NCBI GenBank assembly: GCA_018716285.1
Contig: DVKD01000034.1
Span: forward strand, 1-54,960
From: Candidatus Merdivicinus faecavium
GTDB lineage: Bacteria; Bacillota; Clostridia; Oscillospirales; Ruminococcaceae
Direction of reading: 5' to 3'
Length of the DNA: 54,960 nt
In this document: piece after piece, positions 1 to 9,625 of the stretch
Position numbering within the stretch: position 1 is the first letter of the stretch
Layout of the letters: each line of letters begins with the position of its first letter
Translations under genes and position numbers: made by a program
Notes under the pieces: generated by a model
The model's database searches: none
Told to the model about the DNA's origin: nothing
Seen by the model: the letters and a program-made list of their open reading frames with translations, nothing else

Positions 1-1
1 G

Positions 2-2452
<2,451 letters not shown>

Positions 2453-2474
2453 GTCTTAAGTCTTTGACGCAATA

Positions 2475-2519
2475 CACCCGCCCTGGATCCACAGATCCGG
2501 GGCGGGTGCTTGTTTTTTT
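2475..2519 (+). terminator. Rho-independent terminator of ppdK
   Basis: A GC-rich hairpin with arms at 2475-2483 and 2500-2508 (CACCCGCCC/GGGCGGGTG) is followed by a T-rich tract ending near 2519. Confidence 0.9.
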
Positions 2520-2589
2520 GAGCATGATCGCGGTTTGCGGGAATTTTTATCGCCGGTTGCTGGGGCGGCGTTCCCCGCAGAAAACGGGG

Positions 2590-3971
2590 CTACAGCGTAA
2601 TCGGGCACTCGCAGCACCGGTAATCGCTGTCGATGCTGTGTGCGATGACGCGGGCCCGCAGGTTGCGGGCGTTGCAGATGGAATCCGGGGTATCGCCCGA
2701 TACGTCGAGATCCTCGGGCAGCACGAACTTGATGCAGCGGACCGTCACATCGCGGCAGGTCGGGAAGTTGTGCGCCGGGATGGTCATCGTCTTCATCCCG
2801 CGCTGATACTCGTTGCCCTGGCTGTCAATTTCAGAGAGCAGCACGGCAAGCGCCACCCGCTTACGCGGGCAGATGTTGCGCAGCCGCAGGTCGAGCTGGA
2901 CAATCCGCCCCTGGGATTCCAGGTTCACATCGCCCAGGCTGATCTCCATCGAGTCGGAACAGCCGTCGGCCGTCAGATCGGTCGGGACGGGGCACGGCTC
3001 GACATGGCAGGCGCCGCCGCAGTCGACCGTCACCACCGGATTGGGGAAAATGGCGATGTTGCCTTCCCGGTCGGTGTAGGTGATGGATTCGTTGATGTTC
3101 TTGTCGCCCGAGCTCTGGCCCACATGCTGCGCTTCAAAGGTGAGGATCGCGCTTTCGCTCGCAGCAGCGCCCAGCTCGTCGATCTCCCAGCGGATCCGGG
3201 TATCGCTCAGCTTGGTCGCGGTGCCCTTGCTGGGGGCGGTGATGCTGGTGATGGCGAAGTCGGAATTGAGGACCTCGTCAAGGACGATCTCGGTTGCGCC
3301 GGCATTGGTGATATTGGCGGCCAGTTCTGCAAAAAGTTCCTCAAGGTCCGCTTCGTTGGAGGTGACGGCCACATGAGTGGCTTTGGGCTCACTCGCCCAT
3401 TCGGTGATGGCGTCCACATCCACCCCGCCGCTGCCGATAAGGCCGATGACATAAATGATGATGCCCATGCTCTTGGCCGCCTCTGCAATGGGGGCCGGAG
3501 GCAGGCCGACAGTGGTGTTGCCGTCGGTGAACATAACGATGACCCGCTGGTTCGTAGAGGCGGGGTCAAAGAGCTGGATCGCCTTGGTAAAGGCGTCGGC
3601 ATGGTTGGTCCTGCCGTCTGCGGTCAGCGCGTCGACGGCCGCATTCAGGTCGGCAACCGAGGTGATAAGCGCCGCGTCGGTCGTCGCCTCGGTGGCAAAG
3701 CTCACGATGCCGATCCGGCTGCCAAAGCCGATCTCGCCGGTCTGGAGCCCGCCGGTCGCCTCTTCGATGATGCGGATAAAGGTCTTGGCGCCCGTTTTCA
3801 TGCTCGCAAGCGGGCTGCGGTCATCGAGCCGGAACGGTCGAGCACCAGGGCAATGTCGGTCGGATTGCTGATGATATCCGGCGCGGCAGTCAGGGCAAGG
3901 GTTACCTGCACGGTCCCGCCGCAGTCAATCTCCTGGACGTTGACGAGCTTGTTGGAGGCAGTTAAGCCCAT
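2590..3971 (-). pseudogene. von Willebrand factor A domain protein, frameshifted
   Basis: The 5' part begins MGLTASNKLVNV at 3971 behind a good AGGAGG site and runs through DIALVLDRSGSM, the MIDAS DxSxS metal-binding loop of a vWA domain. The frame is then lost near 3817-3819 and resumes as SPLASMKTGAKTFI to the stop at 2590. Restoring one base so that ACCGC reads ACCGGC gives SGSMTGSPLASM, the continuous form expected for this family. The rest holds the vWA fold (IVMFTDGN) and a Cys-rich C-terminal half of unknown role; no signal peptide is visible. Such proteins are common in clostridial genomes, with unclear function. A one-base deletion, a sequencing error, or (less likely) phase variation would all explain the break. 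About 460 residues if repaired. Confidence 0.85.
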
Positions 3972-4111
3972 AGAATCATTCCTCCTTTTGGGTTTTGGGG
4001 ATTTCTTCCCCATGCTCCACTCTATTCGCCGGCCCGCCGATCCGACACCGTTTCTGTTTCCGCGGCAAAATCCCCCTGCATCCCGCTCAAATACCCCGCG
4101 CCGGGGCCTCC

Positions 4112-5743
4112 TTACCCCCGCTCCAACCTTTGCTTCTCTGCGGCGAGGCGGGCAAACTCCGCCTCGAGCGCCTCACGATCCGGGCAGTTCGGCGCGGACA
4201 GCCGGGAGATCACCTCCGCCAGCCGCAGTTCCAGCACCGCCTTCTCCATCCGCTCCGGGGATTCCTTCGGCTCGGCCTGCTTTTTCTCCCAGTCGGTGAG
4301 ATTGCCCTCGAAGGCGAGGAGCTTCCGGTTCTCAATGCGCAGCAGCCGGTCAGCGCACCCGTCTGAGAAGGCGCGGTCGTGGGAGACAAAGAGGACGGTG
4401 CCCTCGTACTCCCGGATCATCTGCTGCAGCGCCTCGATGGCCGGCAGGTCGAGGAAGTTGGTCGGCTCATCTAAAAGCAGCAGGTTGGCGGGCGAGCCGA
4501 AGAGCTTGGCGAAGGCCAGCTTGACCCGCTCCCCGCCGCTCAATACCCCCGCCTTTTTGTGGACGTCGTCCCGCCGGATGAGCAGCCGGGCGAGGATGCC
4601 GCGCATCGTCTTTTCATCCTGCACCGCGGTGTCCATCACGTTCTCGAGGACGGTGCGGGTAAGGTCAATCGTATCGAGCCCCTGCCGGAAATAGCCGATC
4701 TTCGCTTTGGGCGCAATCCGGATGCCCGGCGCGTCGGCGGCGATGAGCTCCATCAGGGTGGACTTGCCCGCCCCATTCACGCCGACCAGCGCCGTCTTGC
4801 TCCCGCGCGGCAGGGCGAAGGCGGCGTTTTCGAAGATGCGGTTCTCCCCGTAGCGGAAGGAGAGCCGGCTGCCGGTGACGACGTCCCGGTTGGCCGGCGG
4901 GTCGGTGAGCGAGAAGTCAATCAGGACGCGGGGCGTCTCATGGGGCTTCTCCTTGACTTCCAGCTGCTCGAGGCGGGAGAGGATGGATTTGCGGGCGTTG
5001 TCGAGCTTTTCGGCGCTCTCCCCGGCCGCCCGCTTGTGCAGCCGCGCCTCGGAATTGCCCATCCGCCTGGGCGCCTTGCGGACCGAGCGGCTCGCCTGCT
5101 CCCGCATCCGGGCCGCCGTCTCGAGCCGGGCTTTTTCGGCGCGGTACTGCTCGTACTCGAACTCCTGCCGCCGGAAGGCCTGCTCCCGCTGTTCGCGGTA
5201 GGCGGAGTAGTTCCCCTGGTAAAAGTGCAGCGCCCCGTCCTTCACCTCGATGATCCGGGTGCAGAGGCGGTCGAGGACGTCCCGGTCGTGGCTGACCAGC
5301 AGCAGCGCCCCGCAGCCGGAGAGCCGCTCAACGCAGCGCTCCACCCCCTCGGCGTCGAGGTTCGCGGTCGGCTCGTCGGCGAAGGTGAGGAGGGCGTCCC
5401 GCTCCATCGCGGCCAGCCCCAGCCGGGTCAGCTCCCCGCCGCTCAAACGCGCGCGGGAAAGCTTGCCCGCAAGCCCCAGCTCCCGCGCCGAGCGGGAATC
5501 CGCCTCCTCCGGCCGGTCCCGGAACTGTTTGAAGTAGCTGACCGGAGCGTAGCGGACGACGCTCCCCTCGTCGGGCGGAAGCTCCCCCGACAGGACGGAA
5601 AGCAGGGTCGTCTTGCCCGCCCCGTTGGCGCCGACGATGCCGATCCGGTCCCCTTCGAAGACGGAAAGCTGCGCAAAGGCAAAAATCTTCCGGTCGCCGA
5701 AAAATTTCACGATATGGCTCGCGGAAAGCAGTAATTTGGACAT
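4112..5743 (-). CDS. ABC-F ATPase, probable ribosome-protection (antibiotic resistance) type
   Basis: A 543-aa soluble twin-ATPase with no membrane segments, as in the ABC-F family, which acts on ribosomes. NBD1 has Walker A GANGAGKTTL (about residue 38), signature LSGGE and Walker B ending ADEPTANLD. A charged interdomain linker with many Arg/Lys lies at about residues 190-270. NBD2 has GVNGAGKSTL, LSGGERVKLAFA and LLLLDEPTNFLD. The start is fixed by the GGAGG site just upstream. The upstream transcript carries a promoter, a candidate leader peptide, an intrinsic terminator and an SD-sequestering hairpin, the layout known for drug-induced ABC-F genes that protect against pleuromutilins, lincosamides and streptogramin A. 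The antibiotic spectrum cannot be read from sequence. A housekeeping ABC-F is the alternative, but the leader argues for an inducible resistance gene. Confidence 0.88.
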   Translation of the reverse strand: MSKLLLSASHIVKFFGDRKIFAFAQLSVFEGDRIGIVGANGAGKTTLLSVLSGELPPDEGSVVRYAPVSYFKQFRDRPEEADSRSARELGLAGKLSRARLSGGELTRLGLAAMERDALLTFADEPTANLDAEGVERCVERLSGCGALLLVSHDRDVLDRLCTRIIEVKDGALHFYQGNYSAYREQREQAFRRQEFEYEQYRAEKARLETAARMREQASRSVRKAPRRMGNSEARLHKRAAGESAEKLDNARKSILSRLEQLEVKEKPHETPRVLIDFSLTDPPANRDVVTGSRLSFRYGENRIFENAAFALPRGSKTALVGVNGAGKSTLMELIAADAPGIRIAPKAKIGYFRQGLDTIDLTRTVLENVMDTAVQDEKTMRGILARLLIRRDDVHKKAGVLSGGERVKLAFAKLFGSPANLLLLDEPTNFLDLPAIEALQQMIREYEGTVLFVSHDRAFSDGCADRLLRIENRKLLAFEGNLTDWEKKQAEPKESPERMEKAVLELRLAEVISRLSAPNCPDREALEAEFARLAAEKQRLERG

Positions 5744-5751
5744 AAAAAAGA

Positions 5752-5770
5752 CCTCCTATCGCGCAGGAGG
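5752..5770 (-). promoter_or_regulatory. SD-sequestering hairpin in front of the ABC-F gene
   Basis: In the transcript CCTCCT (rc of 5765-5770) can pair over all six bases with the Shine-Dalgarno AGGAGG (rc of 5752-5757), leaving a 7-nt loop. This would hide the ribosome binding site of the gene starting at 5743, so translation could be gated in addition to transcription. Confidence 0.6.
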
Positions 5771-5791
5771 GCCGGAAAAGGGAAACAGGCG

Positions 5792-5833
5792 CAAAAATCC
5801 CGGGAGCGCGTCGCAAAAACGCCGCTTCCGGGA
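5792..5833 (-). terminator. Intrinsic terminator inside the ABC-F leader (attenuator)
   Basis: Read on the minus strand, TCCCGGAAGCG and CGCTCCCGGGA pair (one mismatch; arms 5823-5833 and 5798-5808) and are followed directly by TTTTTG. It lies between the promoter and the coding start, so transcription would stop early unless the hairpin is prevented. Two more hairpins lie just upstream in the leader: one around 5834-5854 and one with AGGGGT/ACCCCT arms around 5886-5902. Confidence 0.75.
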
Positions 5834-5936
5834 CTGTCTCCACAGGGGACAGCCCGCCAGCTCATCCGCTTTTCCAGCACAAACACAGGGGTGCAAAACC
5901 CCTTTCCTGCATCAGAAATATGTTTGTGACAGAAAT

Positions 5937-5981
5937 TCAGCGGATATTACGCATTCTGGCGGTACCTTTCCCTTTCTTCAT
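5937..5981 (-). CDS. Candidate leader peptide of the ABC-F gene
   Basis: A 14-codon frame, MKKGKGTARMRNIR, opens at 5981 only about three bases from the predicted transcription start, so it would be nearly leaderless. A nested five-codon frame MRNIR begins at 5954 with an AAAGG site about 10 nt before it, and may be the translated unit. Either would let a drug-stalled ribosome alter folding of the downstream terminator. No homology supports it; the call rests on position and layout. Confidence 0.4.
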   Translation of the reverse strand: MKKGKGTARMRNIR

Positions 5982-6304
5982 TTTTCCTTCAGTATAGCAC
6001 AGTTTCCCGGGAAATGCAAGTCCTTTTCCCCGTCTGCTTTTCCGAACAGCCTCCGGCCGGGCTTTCGCAGGGAGAGGGAGCGGATGGAAACCCGCACCGT
6101 CTCCCCGCCCGCCTCCTCCACCTCGACGAGGGTCAGATCCGGGAACTGCGCCGCAGTGCGGCGGAGCGCCTTCCAGAGCTTTTTCGCCGCTTCCGGCTCC
6201 ATCCCCACCCACTTGCTGCACAGCAGCGGGCGCACCGCGCACCCGGCAAGCGGCAGGGGGATCTTTTTTCCCTCCACCTCAATCAATAGGACCATCGCCG
6301 TCAC
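5978..6304 (-). CDS. Hypothetical protein, partner of the HTH gene
   Basis: A 108-aa protein opening with GTG at 6304, overlapping the stop of the regulator gene upstream (GTGA), so the two are translationally coupled. An internal ATG at 6295 (MVLLIEVEGKK) is the alternative start. No signal peptide, membrane segment or known motif is visible; the protein mixes strand-like hydrophobic stretches with basic C-terminal residues. I do not recognise the family. Its 3' end contains the promoter of the ABC-F leader, which places it directly upstream of the resistance gene, but a shared function is only a guess. Confidence 0.65.
   Translation of the reverse strand: MTAMVLLIEVEGKKIPLPLAGCAVRPLLCSKWVGMEPEAAKKLWKALRRTAAQFPDLTLVEVEEAGGETVRVSIRSLSLRKPGRRLFGKADGEKDLHFPGNCAILKEK
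5991..6019 (-). promoter_or_regulatory. Sigma-A promoter of the ABC-F leader
   Basis: -35 TTGCAT (6014-6019), 17-bp spacer, -10 TATACT (5991-5996) preceded by TGC, an extended -10. It lies inside the last codons of the upstream gene that ends at 5978. Confidence 0.75.
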
Positions 6305-6804
6305 TCCACAAAAATCCGGACGTGGTCGCCGTCGGCCGAATCCACCTCGATGAGCTCCCCGAGCATCCCGGCCTCAGCCACCCGGATGAGCTCCGCGATG
6401 TTGATGCCCTCGAGCAGGTTCCGCCCGTTCATCTGGAACAGCGCGCTCTCGCCGCCGTCCAGCGCCCGGAGCAGCATCAGCGGGAGGTTGACCCGCACCT
6501 TATCCCCGTCAGCGCTGTCCACTACGATGCGGAAGATGAGCCGGTCGGGGTCCCTGCGCTCCTGCTCCGGCGCCAGAATAGCCGCCGGGCCTTTCTTCTC
6601 GACCCCGAAGAGGTCGTCGAGGTTCACCTCCAGGATCTCCGCCAGCTGCGGCAGCAGCCCGATGTCCGGGCAGGACAGGTCGGTCTCCCATTTGGAGACG
6701 GCCTGCGCCGAAATGCCCAGCTGCTCGGCGAGCTGGTCCTGTGTAAGTCCCCGTCTTTTGCGGAACGCGGCAATGCGCTTTCCCATAGTTTCTGTCTGCG
6801 TCAT
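6301..6804 (-). CDS. XRE-family HTH regulator with C-terminal sensor-like region
   Basis: A 167-aa protein. Residues 1-65 are a classic Cro/C1 helix-turn-helix (RKRRGLTQDQLAEQLGIS, then AVSKWE). The C-terminal half contains a duplicated motif, VDSADGDKVRVNLP and again VDSADGDHVRIFVE, typical of a small domain often fused to such regulators in Firmicutes, with unknown ligand. The start at 6804 is supported by GAGGAGG seven bases upstream. It overlaps the following 108-aa gene and probably regulates its own operon; whether it also controls the ABC-F promoter downstream is not shown. Confidence 0.85.
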   Translation of the reverse strand: MTQTETMGKRIAAFRKRRGLTQDQLAEQLGISAQAVSKWETDLSCPDIGLLPQLAEILEVNLDDLFGVEKKGPAAILAPEQERRDPDRLIFRIVVDSADGDKVRVNLPLMLLRALDGGESALFQMNGRNLLEGINIAELIRVAEAGMLGELIEVDSADGDHVRIFVE

Positions 6805-6998
6805 CCAAAATCCTCCTCACTGCGTTTGCTTATAAAAACTGAAAGAACACAACCGGCCAAATCCCATGGCCGGCCAGATGCATCAGCCATGTCACATAGA
6901 CCGCCTCCCTTCGTTTCGGTACCTTTATCATACCCGAAAAAAGGGCCGGCCAACAGCGACCAGGCGTTGATTTGCCCAACCTCCGGTTGCAAACTGTA

Positions 6999-7802
6999 TC
7001 AACGATCGGTTGAGCCGAGGATTTCCAGATTCCGCAGCAGGGGCTTCGGCCCCCGGAAGCCGTACGCCCGCTCCCGGACGCCCGCGTTTACCTCCTCCGC
7101 CCGCAAAACGGGGCGCACATCCTCCCAAAAAACCGGGAGCGGCGTCTTCTCCGCCCCTCTGTTGAGGGGGCAGGCCTCCTGGCAGCGGTCGCAGCCCCAG
7201 GCGAGCCCGCCCGCCCTGATGAGCGCCTCCTCCTCCGGGGTGAGCGCCCCCTTCTTCTGGGTGACGGCCGAGAGACAGCGCGCCGGGTCGAACCCGCCCT
7301 CCCCGATGCAGCCCGCGGGGCAGGCCCGGCGGCAGGCCCCGCAGGACGGGCAGCGCCGGACCGGCTGTTCGGTGCAGGCGAGCGGCAGGTCGGTGACGAT
7401 CTCCGCGAGAAAGACCCAGGAGCCGTAGCGCGGGTGGATGAGCAGCCCGTGCTCCCCCACAGCGCCCAGACCCGCCCGGGCGGCGGCGTCCACCTCCCGT
7501 ATGGGGGAATTGTCGGCAAAGGGGACAAACTGCGCCCCGAAATCCGCCGCGAGCCGCCCGCAGACCGGCTCGAGCAGCGCCGCCGCGACCCGGTGGTAGT
7601 CGGGCACAATGGCGTAGCGGGAAAGGTTGCGCCCCTCCCACTCGCCGGTGTAGTACGGGAGGGCGCAGACGATCACCGCGGCGGCCTTCTCCGGCAGGCG
7701 GGCCTTGGCCCGGCATTCGAGGAGGGGCAGGCAGCTCGCAAAAGGGACCGCCCCGGTCTCGGTCAGCCCCGCCGCTTCCAGATACGGGCGGATGCGGTTC
7801 AT
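6999..7802 (-). CDS. QueG-like (epoxyqueuosine reductase family) iron-sulfur protein
   Basis: A 267-aa protein with the QueG layout: an N-terminal domain ending in RYA..PDYHRV, the cobalamin-region motif RAGLGAVGEHGLLI and YGSWVFLAEI, then two ferredoxin-like 4Fe-4S clusters (CPSCGACRRACP and CDRCQEACP). QueG performs the last step of queuosine synthesis, reducing epoxyqueuosine in tRNA. This copy is shorter than typical QueG (about 310-380 aa), lacking most of the C-terminal HEAT-like part, so it may be a short variant or a paralogue with another substrate. Its ATG overlaps the Nudix stop (ATGA), so the two are coupled. The start is chosen because the longer upstream frame is only the shadow of the Nudix gene. 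Confidence 0.8.
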   Translation of the reverse strand: MNRIRPYLEAAGLTETGAVPFASCLPLLECRAKARLPEKAAAVIVCALPYYTGEWEGRNLSRYAIVPDYHRVAAALLEPVCGRLAADFGAQFVPFADNSPIREVDAAARAGLGAVGEHGLLIHPRYGSWVFLAEIVTDLPLACTEQPVRRCPSCGACRRACPAGCIGEGGFDPARCLSAVTQKKGALTPEEEALIRAGGLAWGCDRCQEACPLNRGAEKTPLPVFWEDVRPVLRAEEVNAGVRERAYGFRGPKPLLRNLEILGSTDR

Positions 7803-8350
7803 TTCCGCCCCTTGAGGATCCAGGTCTTCAAAAGGGCGGCCTGGGTCTTGCTGTCCTTCACCTCGCCGGAGAGCACCTGCTCCACCAGCGTCTCGAGCGG
7901 GAGCTTTTCGACCTCCAGAAACTCCCCGTCGTCGAGGTGCTGGACCGCGGGGGAGAGCTCCTCGGCCAGAAACATGTGGATGACCTCGTCGACATAGGCG
8001 GGGGTGGGATAGAGGGTGCCGAGGCTTGTGAGCTTGCCGGCCGTCACGCCGCACTCCTCCTTAAGCTCCCGGGCGGCGCACTGCTCCGGGGCCTCGCCGG
8101 GGTCGAGCTTGCCCGCCGGGATCTCGAGCAGCACGTCGGCGTAGGGGTAGCGGCACTGGCGGACGATGTAGACCATCCCGTCCGCCGTCAGCGGCACGAC
8201 GCAGGCACCGCCGCTCTTATGGTGGACGACCTCGCGGGTGGATTCCTGCCCGTCGGGCAGGGCGACGACGTCCTTGCGGACCGAAAAGATGCGGCCGTCA
8301 AAGATCGGCTCGGTCGAGAGGGTGGTCTCCATCAAATCCTGTTTGTTCAT
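7799..8350 (-). CDS. Nudix hydrolase, ADP-ribose pyrophosphatase type
   Basis: A 183-aa protein with a full Nudix box, G(x5)E(x7)RELKEECG, reading GKLDPGEAPEQ then CAARELKEECGV near residue 100. It is preceded by the strand pattern and IPAGKLDPGE typical of the NudF/ADP-ribose pyrophosphatase branch, which splits ADP-ribose into AMP and ribose 5-phosphate. The start MNKQDLME at 8350 has AAGGA about ten bases upstream. The longer open frame to 8560 crosses a repeat and is unlikely. First gene of a two-gene unit with the QueG-like protein. Confidence 0.9.
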   Translation of the reverse strand: MNKQDLMETTLSTEPIFDGRIFSVRKDVVALPDGQESTREVVHHKSGGACVVPLTADGMVYIVRQCRYPYADVLLEIPAGKLDPGEAPEQCAARELKEECGVTAGKLTSLGTLYPTPAYVDEVIHMFLAEELSPAVQHLDDGEFLEVEKLPLETLVEQVLSGEVKDSKTQAALLKTWILKGRK

Positions 8351-8501
8351 GGGAAAACGTCCTTTCTGCACAGCGTTTTCTTCCATTATACCCCGAAAAC
8401 GGGGAAATGGGAAGGGAAATTCACGCAAAAGGGACATTTGCGCAGACACGCCAATCGTTTTACCGGCGCCGCGGAACGGGGAAAATCTCCCGAAAATAAC
8501 A

Positions 8502-8526
8502 GCGGGCGGCCAATGGCCGCCCCTAC
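8502..8526. repeat. Palindromic repeat, copy 1
   Basis: An inverted repeat GGGCGGCC-AAT-GGCCGCCC followed by CTAC. Read on the minus strand it begins TAGGGGCGG and supplies the TAG stop of the HTH gene. A related core is at 14053-14075 on the other strand. Confidence 0.7.
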
Positions 8527-8747
8527 ATGGTATCCGAATCCTGCGGTTCGTCGGGAACATACTCTGCGATGTCCTCCAATTTGCATTGCAAAATCGCGCA
8601 CAGCTTGTTCAGCGTTTTGGTTTCGATATTCTCGTTGGCCTTCAGCCGCCGGACAGTTTTGCTGTCAATGCCGCACTTTTCCCGCAGCTGATAGGTAGAA
8701 ATCTTCCTTTCACGCATCATGGCCCATAATTTGTCGAAACGAATCAT
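8523..8747 (-). CDS. Small Cro/C1-type HTH regulator
   Basis: A 74-aa DNA-binding protein: MIRFDKLWAMMRERKISTYQ, then a helix-turn-helix (LREKCGIDSKTVRRLKANEN) and LNKLCAILQCKLEDI. This is the compact HTH fold seen in stand-alone clostridial regulators. The start at 8747 follows an AGGGGGGAG site; the longer frame to 8855 crosses the divergent promoter. It is divergent from the 82-aa gene at 8842, and the space between holds a palindrome, so autoregulation and control of the neighbour are plausible. Its stop codon comes from a repeat. Confidence 0.85.
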   Translation of the reverse strand: MIRFDKLWAMMRERKISTYQLREKCGIDSKTVRRLKANENIETKTLNKLCAILQCKLEDIAEYVPDEPQDSDTM

Positions 8748-8759
8748 CGCCCTCCCCCC

Positions 8760-8815
8760 TTGACAAGTTCTATTATGGGGGTTATAATCACAAGGATTAA
8801 GGGGATATAATCCCC
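8760..8815 (+). promoter_or_regulatory. Promoter and palindromic operator between divergent genes
   Basis: TTGACA (8760-8765), 17-bp spacer, TATAAT (8783-8788). A second TATAAT (8806-8811) lies within the perfect palindrome GGGGAT-ATA-ATCCCC (8801-8815), a good candidate operator for the adjacent HTH protein. Confidence 0.65.
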
Positions 8816-8841
8816 ATATCCGATATTTTGCGGGGGAGATT

Positions 8842-9090
8842 ATGGAGCTATACAAAGAAATTCTGAGCCGTATGCTGCGAGAGGAAACGGTTCATGTCGT
8901 ATTTCCCGACTTAAAAATTGACGGAGAAAAAATCGTGCAGATGGGGTGCTATCAGGCGCTTCAAAAAATCGGCGATATCATCCGGGATGAGACGCTTGAG
9001 GATGAAGAGTGCTTTCTGAAAATTGAGGAAATTATCAAGGTGTTAGAGGATTATGGGGTTGAATGCGGGCTCCGGCACGATTTCGGATAA
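8842..9090 (+). CDS. Small conserved-looking protein of unknown function
   Basis: An 82-aa acidic protein (MELYKEILSRMLREETVHVV...), predicted mostly helical, with no signal peptide, membrane segment or metal motif. GGGGGAG lies just before the ATG, and a consensus sigma-A promoter is upstream. It is divergent from a small HTH regulator. Size, charge and helical nature would fit a regulator partner, but I do not recognise a family and assign no function. The gene ends directly at a repeat remnant. Confidence 0.75.
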   Translation: MELYKEILSRMLREETVHVVFPDLKIDGEKIVQMGCYQALQKIGDIIRDETLEDEECFLKIEEIIKVLEDYGVECGLRHDFG

Positions 9091-9097
9091 GCGCCTG

Positions 9098-9290
9098 TCC
9101 GCGCCCCTACCAAAGGTAATTTTGCCGCCCGCCGGGCAAGCGCCGCGTTTGCCGGAGGGGAAAATACCGGGCGCACAGGACGCCCTCATGCGGGGAAACT
9201 CTCCTGGAGGCTCAACTCGTTTGAGCCAACCGAAGCCCGGCGCGGGGTACAGCGCCGCGGCGAATTGTCCAGCGCGGTCACGCGCCCGCA
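9098..9290. repeat. Diverged repeat remnant, copy 2
   Basis: The blocks GCCGCCCGCCGGGCAAGCG, CCGGGCGCACA and GGTCACGCGC match, in order, blocks in the stretch 14068-14140, separated here by extra sequence. It starts just after the stop of the 82-aa gene. No transposase or coding signal is seen. Confidence 0.5.
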
Positions 9291-9625
9291 AAACGCGAAT
9301 TGAGGCGGATGCGGCGGAGGCGCAGAGGGATTGTCCGGGCGCGCAAAACCCGCATGAATTATTTACAAAATATTCGGGAAATCCGGGGCGGAATCGGGGA
9401 CAAAAATCCGGTTTTGCCCTTTACTTTTTTTAGAAATCGTGATAAAATGAACACAGATGGCTGCGGTACCCGACGCCCGCCGGAAGCCTTGTTCCGCCGG
9501 CGTCGGCTCCGTCCGGATGTCAGAATAACCGAACTGCGAAGGCCTGTGGGAAGCAGACCTTTATTCGCCTGTTTGCGTTATCCTGCGGACAGCTGTTTAT
9601 CAATTTTCAAGGAGGATATCAAAAC
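9291..9625. other. Non-coding leader of the PFOR gene
   Basis: No gene is supported here. It holds the end of the repeat-like DNA, a promoter (9420-9448), an imperfect GC-rich hairpin (about 9471-9505) and then the ribosome binding site AAGGAGG next to the start at 9626. The transcript leader would be about 170 nt, long for a housekeeping gene. No known riboswitch or T-box motif was recognised. Confidence 0.6.
9420..9448 (+). promoter_or_regulatory. Probable promoter of the PFOR gene
   Basis: TTTACT (9420-9425), 17-bp spacer, TAAAAT (9443-9448). Confidence 0.55.

Noticed and set aside
2464-4299. A 611-codon plus-strand frame over the vWA and ABC-F genes
   Set aside because: Antisense shadow of a gene with clear vWA motifs; it starts inside the ppdK terminator and has no recognisable domain.
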